A stretch of DNA of 64,000 nucleotides from JAPYTY01 sp036338435 (GTDB taxonomy: Bacteria; Acidobacteriota; UBA6911; RPQK01; JADFOI01): assembly GCA_036338435.1 (NCBI GenBank), contig JAYZCG010000037.1, positions 1-64,000 on the forward strand. Reading direction: 5' to 3'. A program made the translations under genes and the position numbers. Positions 43,656 to 52,516 of the stretch are shown in pieces. Position 1 is the stretch's first letter, and the number at the start of each line of letters is the position of its first letter. The notes below the pieces were generated by a model that saw nothing but the letters and a program-made list of their open reading frames with translations, had not been told where the DNA came from and made no database searches.

Positions 43656-44384
43656 ATGTTGGATTCCCCTATTTCTCTTTTACAACTTTCTCGAGTCACT
43701 AAAACATTCGGGCCGGTCAAAGCCGTCTTGAATGTTGACTTAGAAATCTGTGTGGGAGACTTCTTAGCTATTTTTGGACCCAATGGAGCAGGCAAAACGA
43801 CCCTGTTAAAAGTAATAGCTGGGTTGACTCAACCAACCAGTGGAACGGTTCAATTTGCATTACAGAACTACAAAATTGGACGAGAAAAGGTAGGTTACGT
43901 CTCCCACCAGAGTTTTCTCTACAATGAACTTACGGGAACTGAAAACCTCAAGTTTTATGGACACTTATATGGGGTTAGTGATACCACTGGACGGGCCAAC
44001 ACGATGCTTGACAAGATGGGGCTTCGGGATGCTTGTAGTCAGAGGGTTCGTGGATATTCACGGGGTATGAAACAGAGGCTGACTCTGGCCCGTGCGCTTT
44101 TAAACGAACCTGATCTCCTCTTACTTGACGAGCCTTATACAGGGTTGGACCACCATGGCAGTCAACTTCTCACTGAAGTGTTATACGGTCTTAAGGAAGA
44201 AGGACGAACTATTTTGCTCATTACACATAATCTGCGTGCAGGACTGGAATTGTGTAGTAGAGTTGTCATTCAGAATAGAGGGGAAATAGTCTTTCAGGGA
44301 TTGCGTCAGCAAGTTGATGTGGCTGAGTTTGAGAAGCTCTACTTTCAAGTGGTCGAAGATAGCAAAGGGCCACGAAGGACATAA
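43656..44384 (+). CDS. ccmA: Heme exporter ATP-binding protein CcmA
   Basis: 242 residues. Complete ABC ATPase: Walker A GPNGAGKTT, signature YSRGMKQRLTLARAL, Walker B LLLLDEPYTGLD and H-loop LITHN. With CcmB and CcmC it releases holo-CcmE. Gene order within ccm supports the specific call. Confidence 0.94.
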   Translation: MLDSPISLLQLSRVTKTFGPVKAVLNVDLEICVGDFLAIFGPNGAGKTTLLKVIAGLTQPTSGTVQFALQNYKIGREKVGYVSHQSFLYNELTGTENLKFYGHLYGVSDTTGRANTMLDKMGLRDACSQRVRGYSRGMKQRLTLARALLNEPDLLLLDEPYTGLDHHGSQLLTEVLYGLKEEGRTILLITHNLRAGLELCSRVVIQNRGEIVFQGLRQQVDVAEFEKLYFQVVEDSKGPRRT

Positions 44385-44395
44385 CGGAAGGCAGA

Positions 44396-45073
44396 ATGAA
44401 TCAAGCTATTCTCACTTGGATATTGGCAGAAAAGGATCTCAAGGTAGAATGTCGGTCACCTCAAGCTTTTTTGACCACGATTTTCTTTGCTGTACTAATC
44501 TTAGTGGTTTTTAATTTCGCCTTCGATCCCGGTAGTCAGGCTACCCGGGAAGCGACCCCAGGAATCCTATGGGTGGCATTACTTTTTCCTGGCATTATTC
44601 AACTAAATCGTTCTTTTCAGAGCGAGATGGAAGAGGGCACTCTGTATGGCTTGACTTTATCACCGATCGATCGCGGACTCTTGTATATGGGCAAACTTCT
44701 TGCCAACTGGGCTTTTTTAGTAGTGGTGGATCTTTTGGTTCTCGTGGTATTTATCATTTTCTACAATTTCAGTTTCTCAGTTCAGATGCTTTGGGTGGCT
44801 CTGATTATCGTTTTGGCAAGTGTCGGTTTCACAGCTGTTGGCACCATTTTTGCCGCAATGCTTTGTAGCATGCGTACCAGGGAAGTGTTGCTGCCCATTT
44901 TACTCTTTCCAATAATCATCCCTATAATTCTAGCAGCGGTCAATGGGACCCAGGAGGTGCTTATCTTGGGAGAGACTGAGTTTCTTAAGAGATGGCTTCA
45001 GTTATTGATTTCATTCGATGTTATTTTCGTAGCTACAGGATTTTTACTATTTGACTATGTCGTTGCAGATTGA
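44396..45073 (+). CDS. ccmB: Heme exporter membrane protein CcmB
   Basis: 225 residues, six helices. The first cytoplasmic part WILAEKDLKVECRS and PGILWVALLFPGIIQLNRSF are typical CcmB. It partners CcmA. It overlaps the start of ccmC by 17 bases. Confidence 0.94.
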   Translation: MNQAILTWILAEKDLKVECRSPQAFLTTIFFAVLILVVFNFAFDPGSQATREATPGILWVALLFPGIIQLNRSFQSEMEEGTLYGLTLSPIDRGLLYMGKLLANWAFLVVVDLLVLVVFIIFYNFSFSVQMLWVALIIVLASVGFTAVGTIFAAMLCSMRTREVLLPILLFPIIIPIILAAVNGTQEVLILGETEFLKRWLQLLISFDVIFVATGFLLFDYVVAD

Positions 45074-45794
45074 TCAGCATTCTCGGAAACTTGCCAGGCG
45101 GTATATCCAAGTGGCTACTGGACTTCTGATTCCGCTATATGTGTTGATTGCAGTAGCTCTCTATGGGATATTTATTTATGCTCCCACCGAGAGGGAGATG
45201 GGCGATGTGCAACGGATCTTTTACTTCCATATGGGCACTGCCTGGAATGCTTTCCTCACTTTCTTCGGTGTTTTTGTGGCTGGGATAGCCTATCTTGTCA
45301 CTCGCAAAGCATGGTGGGATAGTCTTGCAGCTGCGTGTGCTGAAATAGGTATGGTTTTCACCTCAATTGTTATGATAACCGGGTCGATCTGGGCCAAGCC
45401 AATCTGGAATACCTGGTGGGCATGGGGTGATCCTCGGTTGATGACCACAATGGTTTTGTGGCTCATTTATGCGGCCTACTTCCTTCTTCGGTCTAGCTTC
45501 CCGGAGGGTGATAAAAAGTATAAATATTGTGCTGTGTTCGGGATCATTGGTTTTCTAGATGTCCCGCTTGTTTGGATGTCTATCCGTTGGTGGAGAACCA
45601 TCCATCCGGTTGTGATAACAGGGGATGGAGCAGAACTGGCGTCGGAGATGATACATGTATTGATTATCTCTTTGATCGCAACGACCGTTCTCTGCATCAC
45701 GTTGGTAGCATTGCGAATGGCTATGCGTTTAAATGCTAGTGTGGTTGATGAGATCGTTCAGAAATTTGAACGGCGGGGGGTTACGAGATCATGA
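45057..45794 (+). CDS. ccmC: Heme transporter CcmC
   Basis: 245 residues, six helices. The WWD motif is TWWAWGDPRLMTTMVLWLIY, with the heme-ligand histidines in YFHMGTAWN and the later IHP segment. It loads heme onto CcmE. The ATG at 45057 is chosen; a TTG two codons earlier also exists. Both lie inside the ccmB 3' end. Confidence 0.95.
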   Translation: MSLQIDQHSRKLARRYIQVATGLLIPLYVLIAVALYGIFIYAPTEREMGDVQRIFYFHMGTAWNAFLTFFGVFVAGIAYLVTRKAWWDSLAAACAEIGMVFTSIVMITGSIWAKPIWNTWWAWGDPRLMTTMVLWLIYAAYFLLRSSFPEGDKKYKYCAVFGIIGFLDVPLVWMSIRWWRTIHPVVITGDGAELASEMIHVLIISLIATTVLCITLVALRMAMRLNASVVDEIVQKFERRGVTRS

Positions 45795-45925
45795 ACTTTC
45801 TTTTTGCAGGGTATCTTGCGGTGTGGACAATTCTATTCGTTTATCTTGCTTACCTTATGAAAAGTCAAAAGCAGGTTAATGCTAAGTTAGAGAAACTCTT
45901 AGACAAACTGGACAATGAACATTGA
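45791..45925 (+). CDS. ccmD: CcmD-like small membrane protein
   Basis: 44 residues: LFAGYLAVWTILFVYLAYL forms one transmembrane helix, followed by a basic/amphipathic tail (KSQKQVNAKLEKLLDKL). Size, topology and position right after ccmC (ATGA overlap) match CcmD, which stabilises the CcmABCE complex. It ends the ccm operon. Confidence 0.8.
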   Translation: MNFLFAGYLAVWTILFVYLAYLMKSQKQVNAKLEKLLDKLDNEH

Positions 45926-46065
45926 TCGTATCGTGTGAATGAGAGATGGTCTGTGCAACAAAAGGTTGTGCGCTGGCCTCTTTCCAATCCCCAGGATGTT
46001 CTAGAATTTTTAAATAGCCCATCACTATTCTCTTACTCCGTTGTGGCCGTACGGTATTGCGTTCC

Positions 46066-46094
46066 TTGACACAAGTATATCCAGATCTTATAGA
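46066..46094 (+). promoter_or_regulatory. Sigma70-type promoter of dnaK
   Basis: TTGACA (46066-46071), a 17-base spacer and TATAGA (46089-46094) lie about 60 bases upstream of the dnaK start codon. No CIRCE inverted repeat and no clear sigma32 sequence were seen in the 230-base spacer. Confidence 0.6.
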
Positions 46095-46155
46095 AATGAC
46101 GGGTCACACGTGCAGGTGAAGGCGCGGGGTAAGTGAGTCAAACTAGGAGGAAGCT

Positions 46156-48138
46156 GTGAGTAAAATTATTGGAATTGACTTGGGAACAACCAACTCGGTG
46201 GTTGCCTTGATGGAGGGTGGAGAACCAACAGTAATTACTAATACTGAAGGTGGACGCCTTACTCCTTCGATTGTAGCCGTTACTAATAATGATGAGCGAT
46301 TAGTGGGGCAGGTGGCCAAGCGCCAAGCGGTAACAAATCCTGACAATACGGTCTACTCGATCAAACGTTTCATGGGTCGAAAATACGGTGAGGTAAAGGA
46401 AGAGATTACGATGGTGCCCTATCAAATTGAAAAGTCTTCCAATGGAGATGCATGGGTTAAGTTTGGTGGCAAAGACGTTTCTCCTCCAGAAATTGCAGCT
46501 ATGATTCTGCAAAAGTTAAAGGCCGCTGCGGAAGAGTATCTAGGCGATACGGTCACTCAGGCGGTGATTACGGTTCCGGCTTATTTTAATGATTCTCAAC
46601 GTCAAGCTACTAAGGATGCAGGAAAGATCGCAGGGCTTGAGGTTCTAAGACTAGTGAATGAACCAACGGCAGCCGCTTTGGCTTACGGGTTGGACACGAA
46701 CAAAGATCAGACAATTGCTGTATTTGATTTTGGTGGAGGAACCTTTGATATCTCAATTCTTGAGATAGGCGATGAAGTGGTTGAGGTGAAGTCAACCAAT
46801 GGCGATACTCATCTGGGTGGCGACAATCTAGATCAGCAAGTGATCGATTGGATTGCCGAAGAATTTCAAAAGGATCAGGGGATCGATCTTTCACAGGATA
46901 AGATGGCCTTGCAGCGTCTCAGAGAAGCCGCGGAAAAGGCTAAGATGGAACTGTCGACTACCCAAGAAACAGATATAAACCTACCTTTCGTAACGGCTGA
47001 TGCAAGTGGACCAAAACATCTGAATATGAAACTTACAAGGGCCAAGTTTGAACAGCTCGTAGAAGATGTTCTTCAGCGGACTTTGCCTCCCTGCAAACAG
47101 GCCCTTGAAGATGCGGGATTAGAGCCGGGAGAGATCGATGAAGTAGTCCTTGTGGGCGGGTCTACTCGTATACCTCGAGTTCAAGAAATAATTAAAGATT
47201 TCTTTGGTCGGGAGCCTCATAAAGGAGTAAATCTCGATGAAGTGGTTGCAGTTGGAGCCGCAGTCCAGGCGGGTATTTTGGGTGGGGATGTAAAGGATTT
47301 ACTCCTATTGGATGTAACACCACTTTCCCTAGGGATTGAAACTCTTGGAGGGGTAGATACGATATTAATATCTAAAAACTCTACGATTCCAACAAAGAAA
47401 ACGCAGGTTTTTTCGACAGCAGCGGACAATCAAACTTCTGTGGAGATCCATGTGTTGCAGGGAGAACGTCCAATGGCAAAGGATAATAAATCATTGGGTA
47501 CATTCCACCTTACTGACATCCCTTCGGCACCCCGCGGGCTCCCACAAATTGAGGTGACCTTTGATATGGATGCAAACAGCATTCTCAAGGTTAGCGCAAA
47601 AGATCTTGGAACTGGAAAAGAACAGGACATTACTATTACCAGTTCTAGTGGCTTGGACGAAGAAGAAATCAAGAAAATGGTTGAGGAAGGGGAGGAGAAT
47701 GCTGCAGACGACCTTCTCAAGAAGGAAGAGATTGAAGCCCGAAATCAAGCTGACAACTTAGTGTATAACACTGAAAAACTACTCAATGAAAATCGTGACA
47801 AAATCAGTGAAGCTGATGCCAAAACGATAGAGGATGCCCTGGCTGAAACAAAAAAAGCGGTCGAGGAAGGTGGTGTCGAGCAAATCAATCAAGCCACTGA
47901 AAAGTTAACTCAGGCATCCCATCGGCTGGCAGAGGCTATGTACCAGACCACCCAGGAGCAGAGTGGCGGAGATCCATCGCAGGCTTCTACGGAAACGACT
48001 GCCGACGAGAAACAGGGAGATGCTGACGTTATTGATGCCGAGTATGTCGATGTCGATGCGGATGACGCGAAGGATGCGGATGACGCGAAGGATGCGGATG
48101 ACTCGAATGATGCGGATGACTCGAAGGATGGGGAATAA
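46156..48138 (+). CDS. dnaK: Chaperone DnaK (Hsp70)
   Basis: 660 residues. It starts at a GTG with AGGAGGA seven bases ahead. ATPase domain: GIDLGTTNSVVA, DFGGGTFDISIL and VGGSTRIPRVQ; substrate domain: LLDVTPLSLGIETLGG. The C-terminal tail is unusual: after DVIDAEYVDVDAD it continues with four 6-residue repeats of DDAKDA / DDSNDA type encoded by an 18-bp tandem repeat. grpE is 32 kb away and no dnaJ adjoins. Confidence 0.97.
   Translation: MSKIIGIDLGTTNSVVALMEGGEPTVITNTEGGRLTPSIVAVTNNDERLVGQVAKRQAVTNPDNTVYSIKRFMGRKYGEVKEEITMVPYQIEKSSNGDAWVKFGGKDVSPPEIAAMILQKLKAAAEEYLGDTVTQAVITVPAYFNDSQRQATKDAGKIAGLEVLRLVNEPTAAALAYGLDTNKDQTIAVFDFGGGTFDISILEIGDEVVEVKSTNGDTHLGGDNLDQQVIDWIAEEFQKDQGIDLSQDKMALQRLREAAEKAKMELSTTQETDINLPFVTADASGPKHLNMKLTRAKFEQLVEDVLQRTLPPCKQALEDAGLEPGEIDEVVLVGGSTRIPRVQEIIKDFFGREPHKGVNLDEVVAVGAAVQAGILGGDVKDLLLLDVTPLSLGIETLGGVDTILISKNSTIPTKKTQVFSTAADNQTSVEIHVLQGERPMAKDNKSLGTFHLTDIPSAPRGLPQIEVTFDMDANSILKVSAKDLGTGKEQDITITSSSGLDEEEIKKMVEEGEENAADDLLKKEEIEARNQADNLVYNTEKLLNENRDKISEADAKTIEDALAETKKAVEEGGVEQINQATEKLTQASHRLAEAMYQTTQEQSGGDPSQASTETTADEKQGDADVIDAEYVDVDADDAKDADDAKDADDSNDADDSKDGE
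48061..48132 (+). repeat. 18-bp tandem repeat, four copies, in the dnaK 3' end
   Basis: Four consecutive copies of GATGACGCGAAGGATGCG; copies 1 and 2 are identical, copies 3 and 4 have two changes each. It stays in frame and encodes the acidic DnaK tail. Confidence 0.9.
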
Positions 48139-48271
48139 GCACGATTGTCATCGGTAACCTGAACATATCTAGCAAATGACGGGAAGAGCCTAAGACATAA
48201 CATGGTGTCCGAGTGCTGTTCTGCCGCTTGTCAGGTAAATCGACTCTTACAGCCACTGTATCCAAGAACAA

Positions 48272-48718
48272 TTAAGATCCAGACAGGGTTGATTGAGTAT
48301 TTCTCTCTGCTTTTTTCAGGCTATGTCGAATTCTTTTGTAAATATTCCTCAGCTTGGACTGATAGATTCTGTGGGGATGATTCTCGTCGTGAAGGAGCGT
48401 TTTAATCTGCTTTAGACTTCGTTCCAATTCTGGCACTACAAGAGTGGTGTGGGTGGGATCATAAGGAGTGCAAATAGAAGGCATTCCCAGTTCCATAAAG
48501 ACCTTTAAATAACGGGCAGTACGCATATCAGGGCAGGTGATTCTTCTGTGAGCGGCTTTGAGTTCATAGCCCAGAAAAGTATCAACAATTTGCGGTTTGC
48601 ATTTACGTCCTGGTAGGACCACCACTCGTGTTTTGAGGGGCAGTACTTCGAGGGCGTAGATATCACTCAGTTTCTTGATTTCTTGCTGGATAGTTGTGTT
48701 AGCACTTACCACTTGCAT
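48272..48718 (-). CDS. Conserved-looking hypothetical protein
   Basis: 148 residues from the ATG at 48718, preceded by AGGA eight bases upstream. The frame stays open up to 48922, but the extra N-terminus has poor composition and would overlap the divergent DedA gene. The protein is soluble and basic, with IVDTFLGYELKAAHRRITCPDMRT in the middle (a possible nucleic-acid or nucleotide interaction region) and a Lys/Arg-rich C-terminus. I recognise no family. It converges on dnaK and diverges from the DedA gene. Confidence 0.6.
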   Translation of the reverse strand: MQVVSANTTIQQEIKKLSDIYALEVLPLKTRVVVLPGRKCKPQIVDTFLGYELKAAHRRITCPDMRTARYLKVFMELGMPSICTPYDPTHTTLVVPELERSLKQIKTLLHDENHPHRIYQSKLRNIYKRIRHSLKKAERNTQSTLSGS

Positions 48719-48907
48719 TGTTTTAATCCTGGGAATCATACCTGAGTTTGTTCTTCTGTGCTTTCGTACGTTTTTGCTGCAGTGATTTGAGCTACCAGAT
48801 TGTATTTCCCCCATCCTGGAACATTTTCCAGTAATCCTATCTCCACGTTGTGGGGAAGGGGAATATGGTACGATGGGGGATTCTAGATAAGTAATGCAAT
48901 GCTCCTC

Positions 48908-49549
48908 ATGACCACGGAACAATTCTGGGCTTACTTTGAAGTTTTAATCAGACACACGTATGAATTCATTGAAGGTCTGGGAGGGATAGGTCTGTTCGTT
49001 ATTGCTCTCGCAGATTCTTCATTTTTGTCCTTGCCGGAAGGAAATGATGTGCTGATTGTTGTGCTTTCCACGGGGGGGACATGGGGGTTGATGGCTTACT
49101 ATGTTGTTATGACTACGGCCGGTTCCGTTTGTGGATGTAGCATTCTTTACTTGGGCGGATATCGAGGCGGGAAGTTTCTGAAGAAACGCCTAAAAGGGGG
49201 GATGGCAGAAGATATGAAACGTCTCTATAGACGTTGGGGAATGTGGGCTATCTTGATCCCCAGCATTTTACCTCCTCCCACACCGTTTAAGATCTTTGTG
49301 CTCTCTGCTGGATTGTTTCGGGTACCTTTCTCCAAGTTTCTACTCTCTGTTGTAGTTGGTAGGAGCATACGATATTTCACATGGGGAATTCTGGCCGTAC
49401 TATACGGAGAAGTGATTAAAAGATTCATCGAAGGGAATTTACGTGTAGTAGGAACTGTTATTTTTGCTTGTTTGACCATCATTGGTGTTAGTTATGCGAT
49501 AAAGTTGATTCGAGAAAAAAAGAAATTACCTCAGCACGAAGTAACATGA
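48908..49549 (+). CDS. DedA/VTT-family membrane protein
   Basis: About 213 residues (an ATG at 48899 is an alternative). Features of the family: GLFVIALADSSFLSLPEGND near the N-terminus, GSVCGCSILYLGGYRGG, and PSILPPPTPFKIFVLSAGLF. DedA proteins act as lipid (undecaprenyl phosphate or phospholipid) transporters and affect membrane homeostasis. Its stop overlaps the following lipoprotein gene by four bases. Confidence 0.88.
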   Translation: MTTEQFWAYFEVLIRHTYEFIEGLGGIGLFVIALADSSFLSLPEGNDVLIVVLSTGGTWGLMAYYVVMTTAGSVCGCSILYLGGYRGGKFLKKRLKGGMAEDMKRLYRRWGMWAILIPSILPPPTPFKIFVLSAGLFRVPFSKFLLSVVVGRSIRYFTWGILAVLYGEVIKRFIEGNLRVVGTVIFACLTIIGVSYAIKLIREKKKLPQHEVT

Positions 49550-50418
49550 AAAAAATCTTTGTTATTGTCTGGGCGCTCGTCTTGGTAGGTTGTGGCGCCG
49601 TTAAAAAAAGAACTATTGTCGAGATTCCGTCTGCTTATGCTGATGCTCAACGGGCCAATCTTGATGAGCTTGTAGAACTTATCAATGGCGGTTACGCAGT
49701 TACCAAAACTCTTTCTGCTTCTAGCCTTGAGGTGGAATTTACTGGAGGATCTGTTGGGACCGGACAGATGGAAAAATATCGTAGTGCCAAGGGCTATTTG
49801 GTCGCACAATGGCCTGATTCTATGTACTTTAACATTCTAAACCCCCTAACCAGTTCCACTTTGGTGGTGATGGCTACAGTTGGGAAAACTTTTCAGGTCT
49901 GGGTTCCGGGAGACAATAAGTATCTGACAGGAAGTACAGATGTGGTGCTAAAAGAAGAAAATCCCCTTTTAAATGTCCGTCCCCATCACCTTATGAAGGG
50001 GATTTTGGTAGAGCAGATCCCCGTCAATAGTTCCCGCTACCGTTCTTTTCTAGAGGAGGAAGAGGATGAGAGATTCAAATATTATGTCGTTGGAGTCATT
50101 GATCTCGAGGGGAATGCACAGTCTGTTCAACTGGTGAGAAAGCTCTGGATCGAGCGGAGTACTATGCACCTAGTTCGTCAACAATATTACGAAGCAGGAT
50201 CTCTAGTGAGTTCTGTTATTTATGAGAGGCCAAGTGAAGTTGACGGAGTATTGATCAACTCAGACATTAGAATTGAAAGGAAACGAGAAAGTTATAGCAT
50301 AAGACTGAGACTGTCTCCCGAAGGGATCAGGATCAATCCATCTGTGAGAGAAGGTGTTTTTGACCTGCCGGTACCGCCCGGAGCTGAACTGTCAGTGGTA
50401 GGTGAGACAACTGGTTAA
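49546..50418 (+). CDS. Outer-membrane lipoprotein, LolB/DUF4292-like
   Basis: 290 residues: signal peptide with lipobox LVGC (Cys16 lipidated), then a beta-rich body whose pattern (GYLVAQWPDSMYFNILNP, TFQVWVPGDNKYLTG) resembles LolA/LolB-fold lipoproteins. Function is inferred: it sits beside FtsX/LolD-type export genes and a LolA-like gene, so a role in lipoprotein or lipid transfer across the periplasm is plausible. It overlaps the DedA gene by four bases. Confidence 0.7.
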   Translation: MKKIFVIVWALVLVGCGAVKKRTIVEIPSAYADAQRANLDELVELINGGYAVTKTLSASSLEVEFTGGSVGTGQMEKYRSAKGYLVAQWPDSMYFNILNPLTSSTLVVMATVGKTFQVWVPGDNKYLTGSTDVVLKEENPLLNVRPHHLMKGILVEQIPVNSSRYRSFLEEEEDERFKYYVVGVIDLEGNAQSVQLVRKLWIERSTMHLVRQQYYEAGSLVSSVIYERPSEVDGVLINSDIRIERKRESYSIRLRLSPEGIRINPSVREGVFDLPVPPGAELSVVGETTG

Positions 50419-50476
50419 GAGCTGGAACTCCATCAGCGCTGTTAAAATTCGGCAAACCTGCTAGAATTCGAAGGTA

Positions 50477-51568
50477 ATGTTTAGACTAATTCTTCAGAAC
50501 CTAAGACAACGTCCTACCAGAACCTTGGTCAGTGTTGTGGCGGTGGCTCTTGGAGTCATGTTGTTGCTGGTTAGTCTGGGATTGTCCTATGGCCAGCTGA
50601 TGGATACTACCCAGCGAACGAAGGGTATTGGGGGGGATTTCATTCTTCAACCCTCAGATGCTTCTCTCTTCTTTGCGCTCAACAGCGGTACTTTACCGGT
50701 GAGAGTGCAGAGGGTGATTGAGAAGGTGGAGGGGGTTGCGGCAGTGACTCCCGTTCTGGCTAAATTTCTAGGCGATCAGTTTCATTTGGTTTTTGGCATC
50801 GATCCGGATAGCTTTGCTCAGGTCAATAAGGGGCTCACCTTTGTGGCGGGGGAGCGATTCTCCGGTCCCCGTGAAGTTATCATTGACACCATTTATGCCA
50901 ACTCAAAACAACTCAGTGTAGGGGACTCCCTGCAACTCCTAGGAAATGAATTTGTGGTTGCAGGCGTTTTTTTGCAAGGTACGGGAGCGCGGGTACTGTT
51001 GCCCTTAAGTACTTTACAAGAGCTGAACGGGACCCCGGAGAAGGCAACGATGTTTTTTATACGGGCCAAAGCTGGCACCTCATTGGAGCAAGTATATGAC
51101 TCATTGCAGGAGAGGTTTGCGAACTACAAGATAACTAAAGCATCGGAATTACAGGCTATGATCATGGACAACACACCAGCCTTCAAGCAGTTTGTTTCAG
51201 CAATGGTTTTCATTTCCGTAACGATTAGTTTTTTGATCATTTTGCTATCAATGTACAGTACTATCACTGAGAGGACTCGAGAGATCGGGATTCTGAAGTC
51301 ATTGGGTGCGTCTAGGGCCTACATCATAAGGCTTATACTGAATGAGTCCTTGATAATTTGTGTGGCAGGAGTAGGTCTGGGATTTGCGTTGACCTATGTA
51401 ATGATTCAGGCTATTTTTTCAGCATTTCCAAGTATGCCGGTCACGATTACATTGTTTTGGAGGGTAACTTCGGCAATAGTAGCACTGGCAGGCGGTATAC
51501 TGGGAGCGCTTTATCCAGCGGTTAAAGCATCACATATGGATCCTGTGAGAGCACTGGGATATGAATAG
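50477..51568 (+). CDS. MacB/FtsX-type ABC transporter permease
   Basis: 363 residues: N-terminal membrane helix, periplasmic MacB-like core (about residues 40-225), and a C-terminal FtsX domain with three helices including TERTREIGILKSLGASRAYIIRLILNES and the ending YPAVKASHMDPVRALGYE. Type VII ABC systems couple ATPase action to periplasmic work such as lipoprotein extraction. Its end overlaps the ATPase gene by eight bases. Confidence 0.9.
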   Translation: MFRLILQNLRQRPTRTLVSVVAVALGVMLLLVSLGLSYGQLMDTTQRTKGIGGDFILQPSDASLFFALNSGTLPVRVQRVIEKVEGVAAVTPVLAKFLGDQFHLVFGIDPDSFAQVNKGLTFVAGERFSGPREVIIDTIYANSKQLSVGDSLQLLGNEFVVAGVFLQGTGARVLLPLSTLQELNGTPEKATMFFIRAKAGTSLEQVYDSLQERFANYKITKASELQAMIMDNTPAFKQFVSAMVFISVTISFLIILLSMYSTITERTREIGILKSLGASRAYIIRLILNESLIICVAGVGLGFALTYVMIQAIFSAFPSMPVTITLFWRVTSAIVALAGGILGALYPAVKASHMDPVRALGYE

Positions 51569-52286
51569 GAATCCAATTAGTCATAAGAAAGTCGTGGTGG
51601 CCATTCAAGATCTACAGATGGTTTACCAGGTGGGCAAAGTAGAAGTCCCAGCACTACGGGGAGTTGATTTTACTGTGCGGGAAGGTGAGTTTGTCGCTGT
51701 CACGGGACCAAGTGGTTGTGGGAAATCTACTCTACTGCATCTCATGGGAGGCCTTTTAAAACCCAGTTCTGGACGTATTTTGATAGACGGTACTGATATC
51801 GGTTCTGTAAGTGACGTGAAGCGCACTGAAATCCGACGCCGAAAGATGGGGTTTGTTTTCCAAAGCTATAATCTGCTTTCCACGCTAACTGCTAAGAATA
51901 ATATCGATCTTGCCAAACAAATTCAGGGTTCTTCCCACCACGAACCGGGAAGTACTCGTGAGATTCTCCGATTACTGGGTCTGGAGGACAAGATGAATCA
52001 TACTCCTTCGGAGCTTTCTGGGGGAGAACAACAGCGTGTTGCTATTGCTAGGGCGGTAGTTAGTAGGCCTTCTATTTTGTTGGCCGATGAACCCACTGGA
52101 AGTCTTGACTCTGACAATTCGCGTATGGTTTTGGATATGCTGCAGGGCCTCAACAAGATGCACGGTCAGACAATTATTATCATCACACATGATTCGGAGG
52201 CAGCTGCAACGGCCAGCCGCACGATCGAAATGAGTGATGGTAAAATTGTCAATGGGGCACCGAATGTCTTATATGCAATGGAGTAA
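51561..52286 (+). CDS. LolD/MacB-type ABC transporter ATP-binding protein
   Basis: 241 residues with Walker A GPSGCGKST, Q-loop FVFQSYNLL, signature LSGGEQQRVAIARA, Walker B ILLADEPTGSLD and H-loop IIITHD. The closest subfamily by pattern is LolD/FtsE/MacB. It works with the permease encoded immediately upstream. Context (lipoprotein, LolA-like) suggests a lipoprotein-release or envelope role. Confidence 0.93.
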   Translation: MNRNPISHKKVVVAIQDLQMVYQVGKVEVPALRGVDFTVREGEFVAVTGPSGCGKSTLLHLMGGLLKPSSGRILIDGTDIGSVSDVKRTEIRRRKMGFVFQSYNLLSTLTAKNNIDLAKQIQGSSHHEPGSTREILRLLGLEDKMNHTPSELSGGEQQRVAIARAVVSRPSILLADEPTGSLDSDNSRMVLDMLQGLNKMHGQTIIIITHDSEAAATASRTIEMSDGKIVNGAPNVLYAME

Positions 52287-52297
52287 AAGTATTTTCA

Positions 52298-52516
52298 ATG
52301 CTGGCAAATTTTGCACATGCTACATTTAGAATATTGTTCTGGACTTATCCGCGTGGTTGTTGGCAATACGATATTGTTTGTGGGGTGATTCTGGCATTTA
52401 TCTTTCTGGTCCCCAATACCATTTTCGATGGTTCTGTATTGCACCAAGAACAAAAAGTTGCAGCTAGTGTAAGCGAGGAGAGAGTTAGCATCTCCGCGGA
52501 TGACGAAATTGAGTGA
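52298..52516 (+). CDS. Small single-pass membrane protein between LolD- and LolA-like genes
   Basis: 72 residues: FRILFWTYPRGCWQYDIVCGVILAFIFLVP forms an aromatic-rich entry into one transmembrane helix; the tail is charged. From memory, small proteins with a W-(T/S)-Y-x-RG-x-WQYD segment before one helix occur at this position in acidobacterial genomes; this is not verified. Its stop overlaps the GTG start of the next gene (GTGA), so coexpression is likely. The ribosome-binding site is weak. Confidence 0.65.
   Translation: MLANFAHATFRILFWTYPRGCWQYDIVCGVILAFIFLVPNTIFDGSVLHQEQKVAASVSEERVSISADDEIE

Noticed and set aside
45926..46155. CIRCE or sigma32 heat-shock control of dnaK
   Set aside because: No inverted repeat of the CIRCE form and no CTTGAA/CCCCAT pair; only a sigma70-like promoter is visible.
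48719..48922. N-terminal extension of the hypothetical gene upstream of 48718
   Set aside because: Overlaps the divergent DedA gene, has poor composition, and a well-placed ribosome-binding site supports the downstream ATG.
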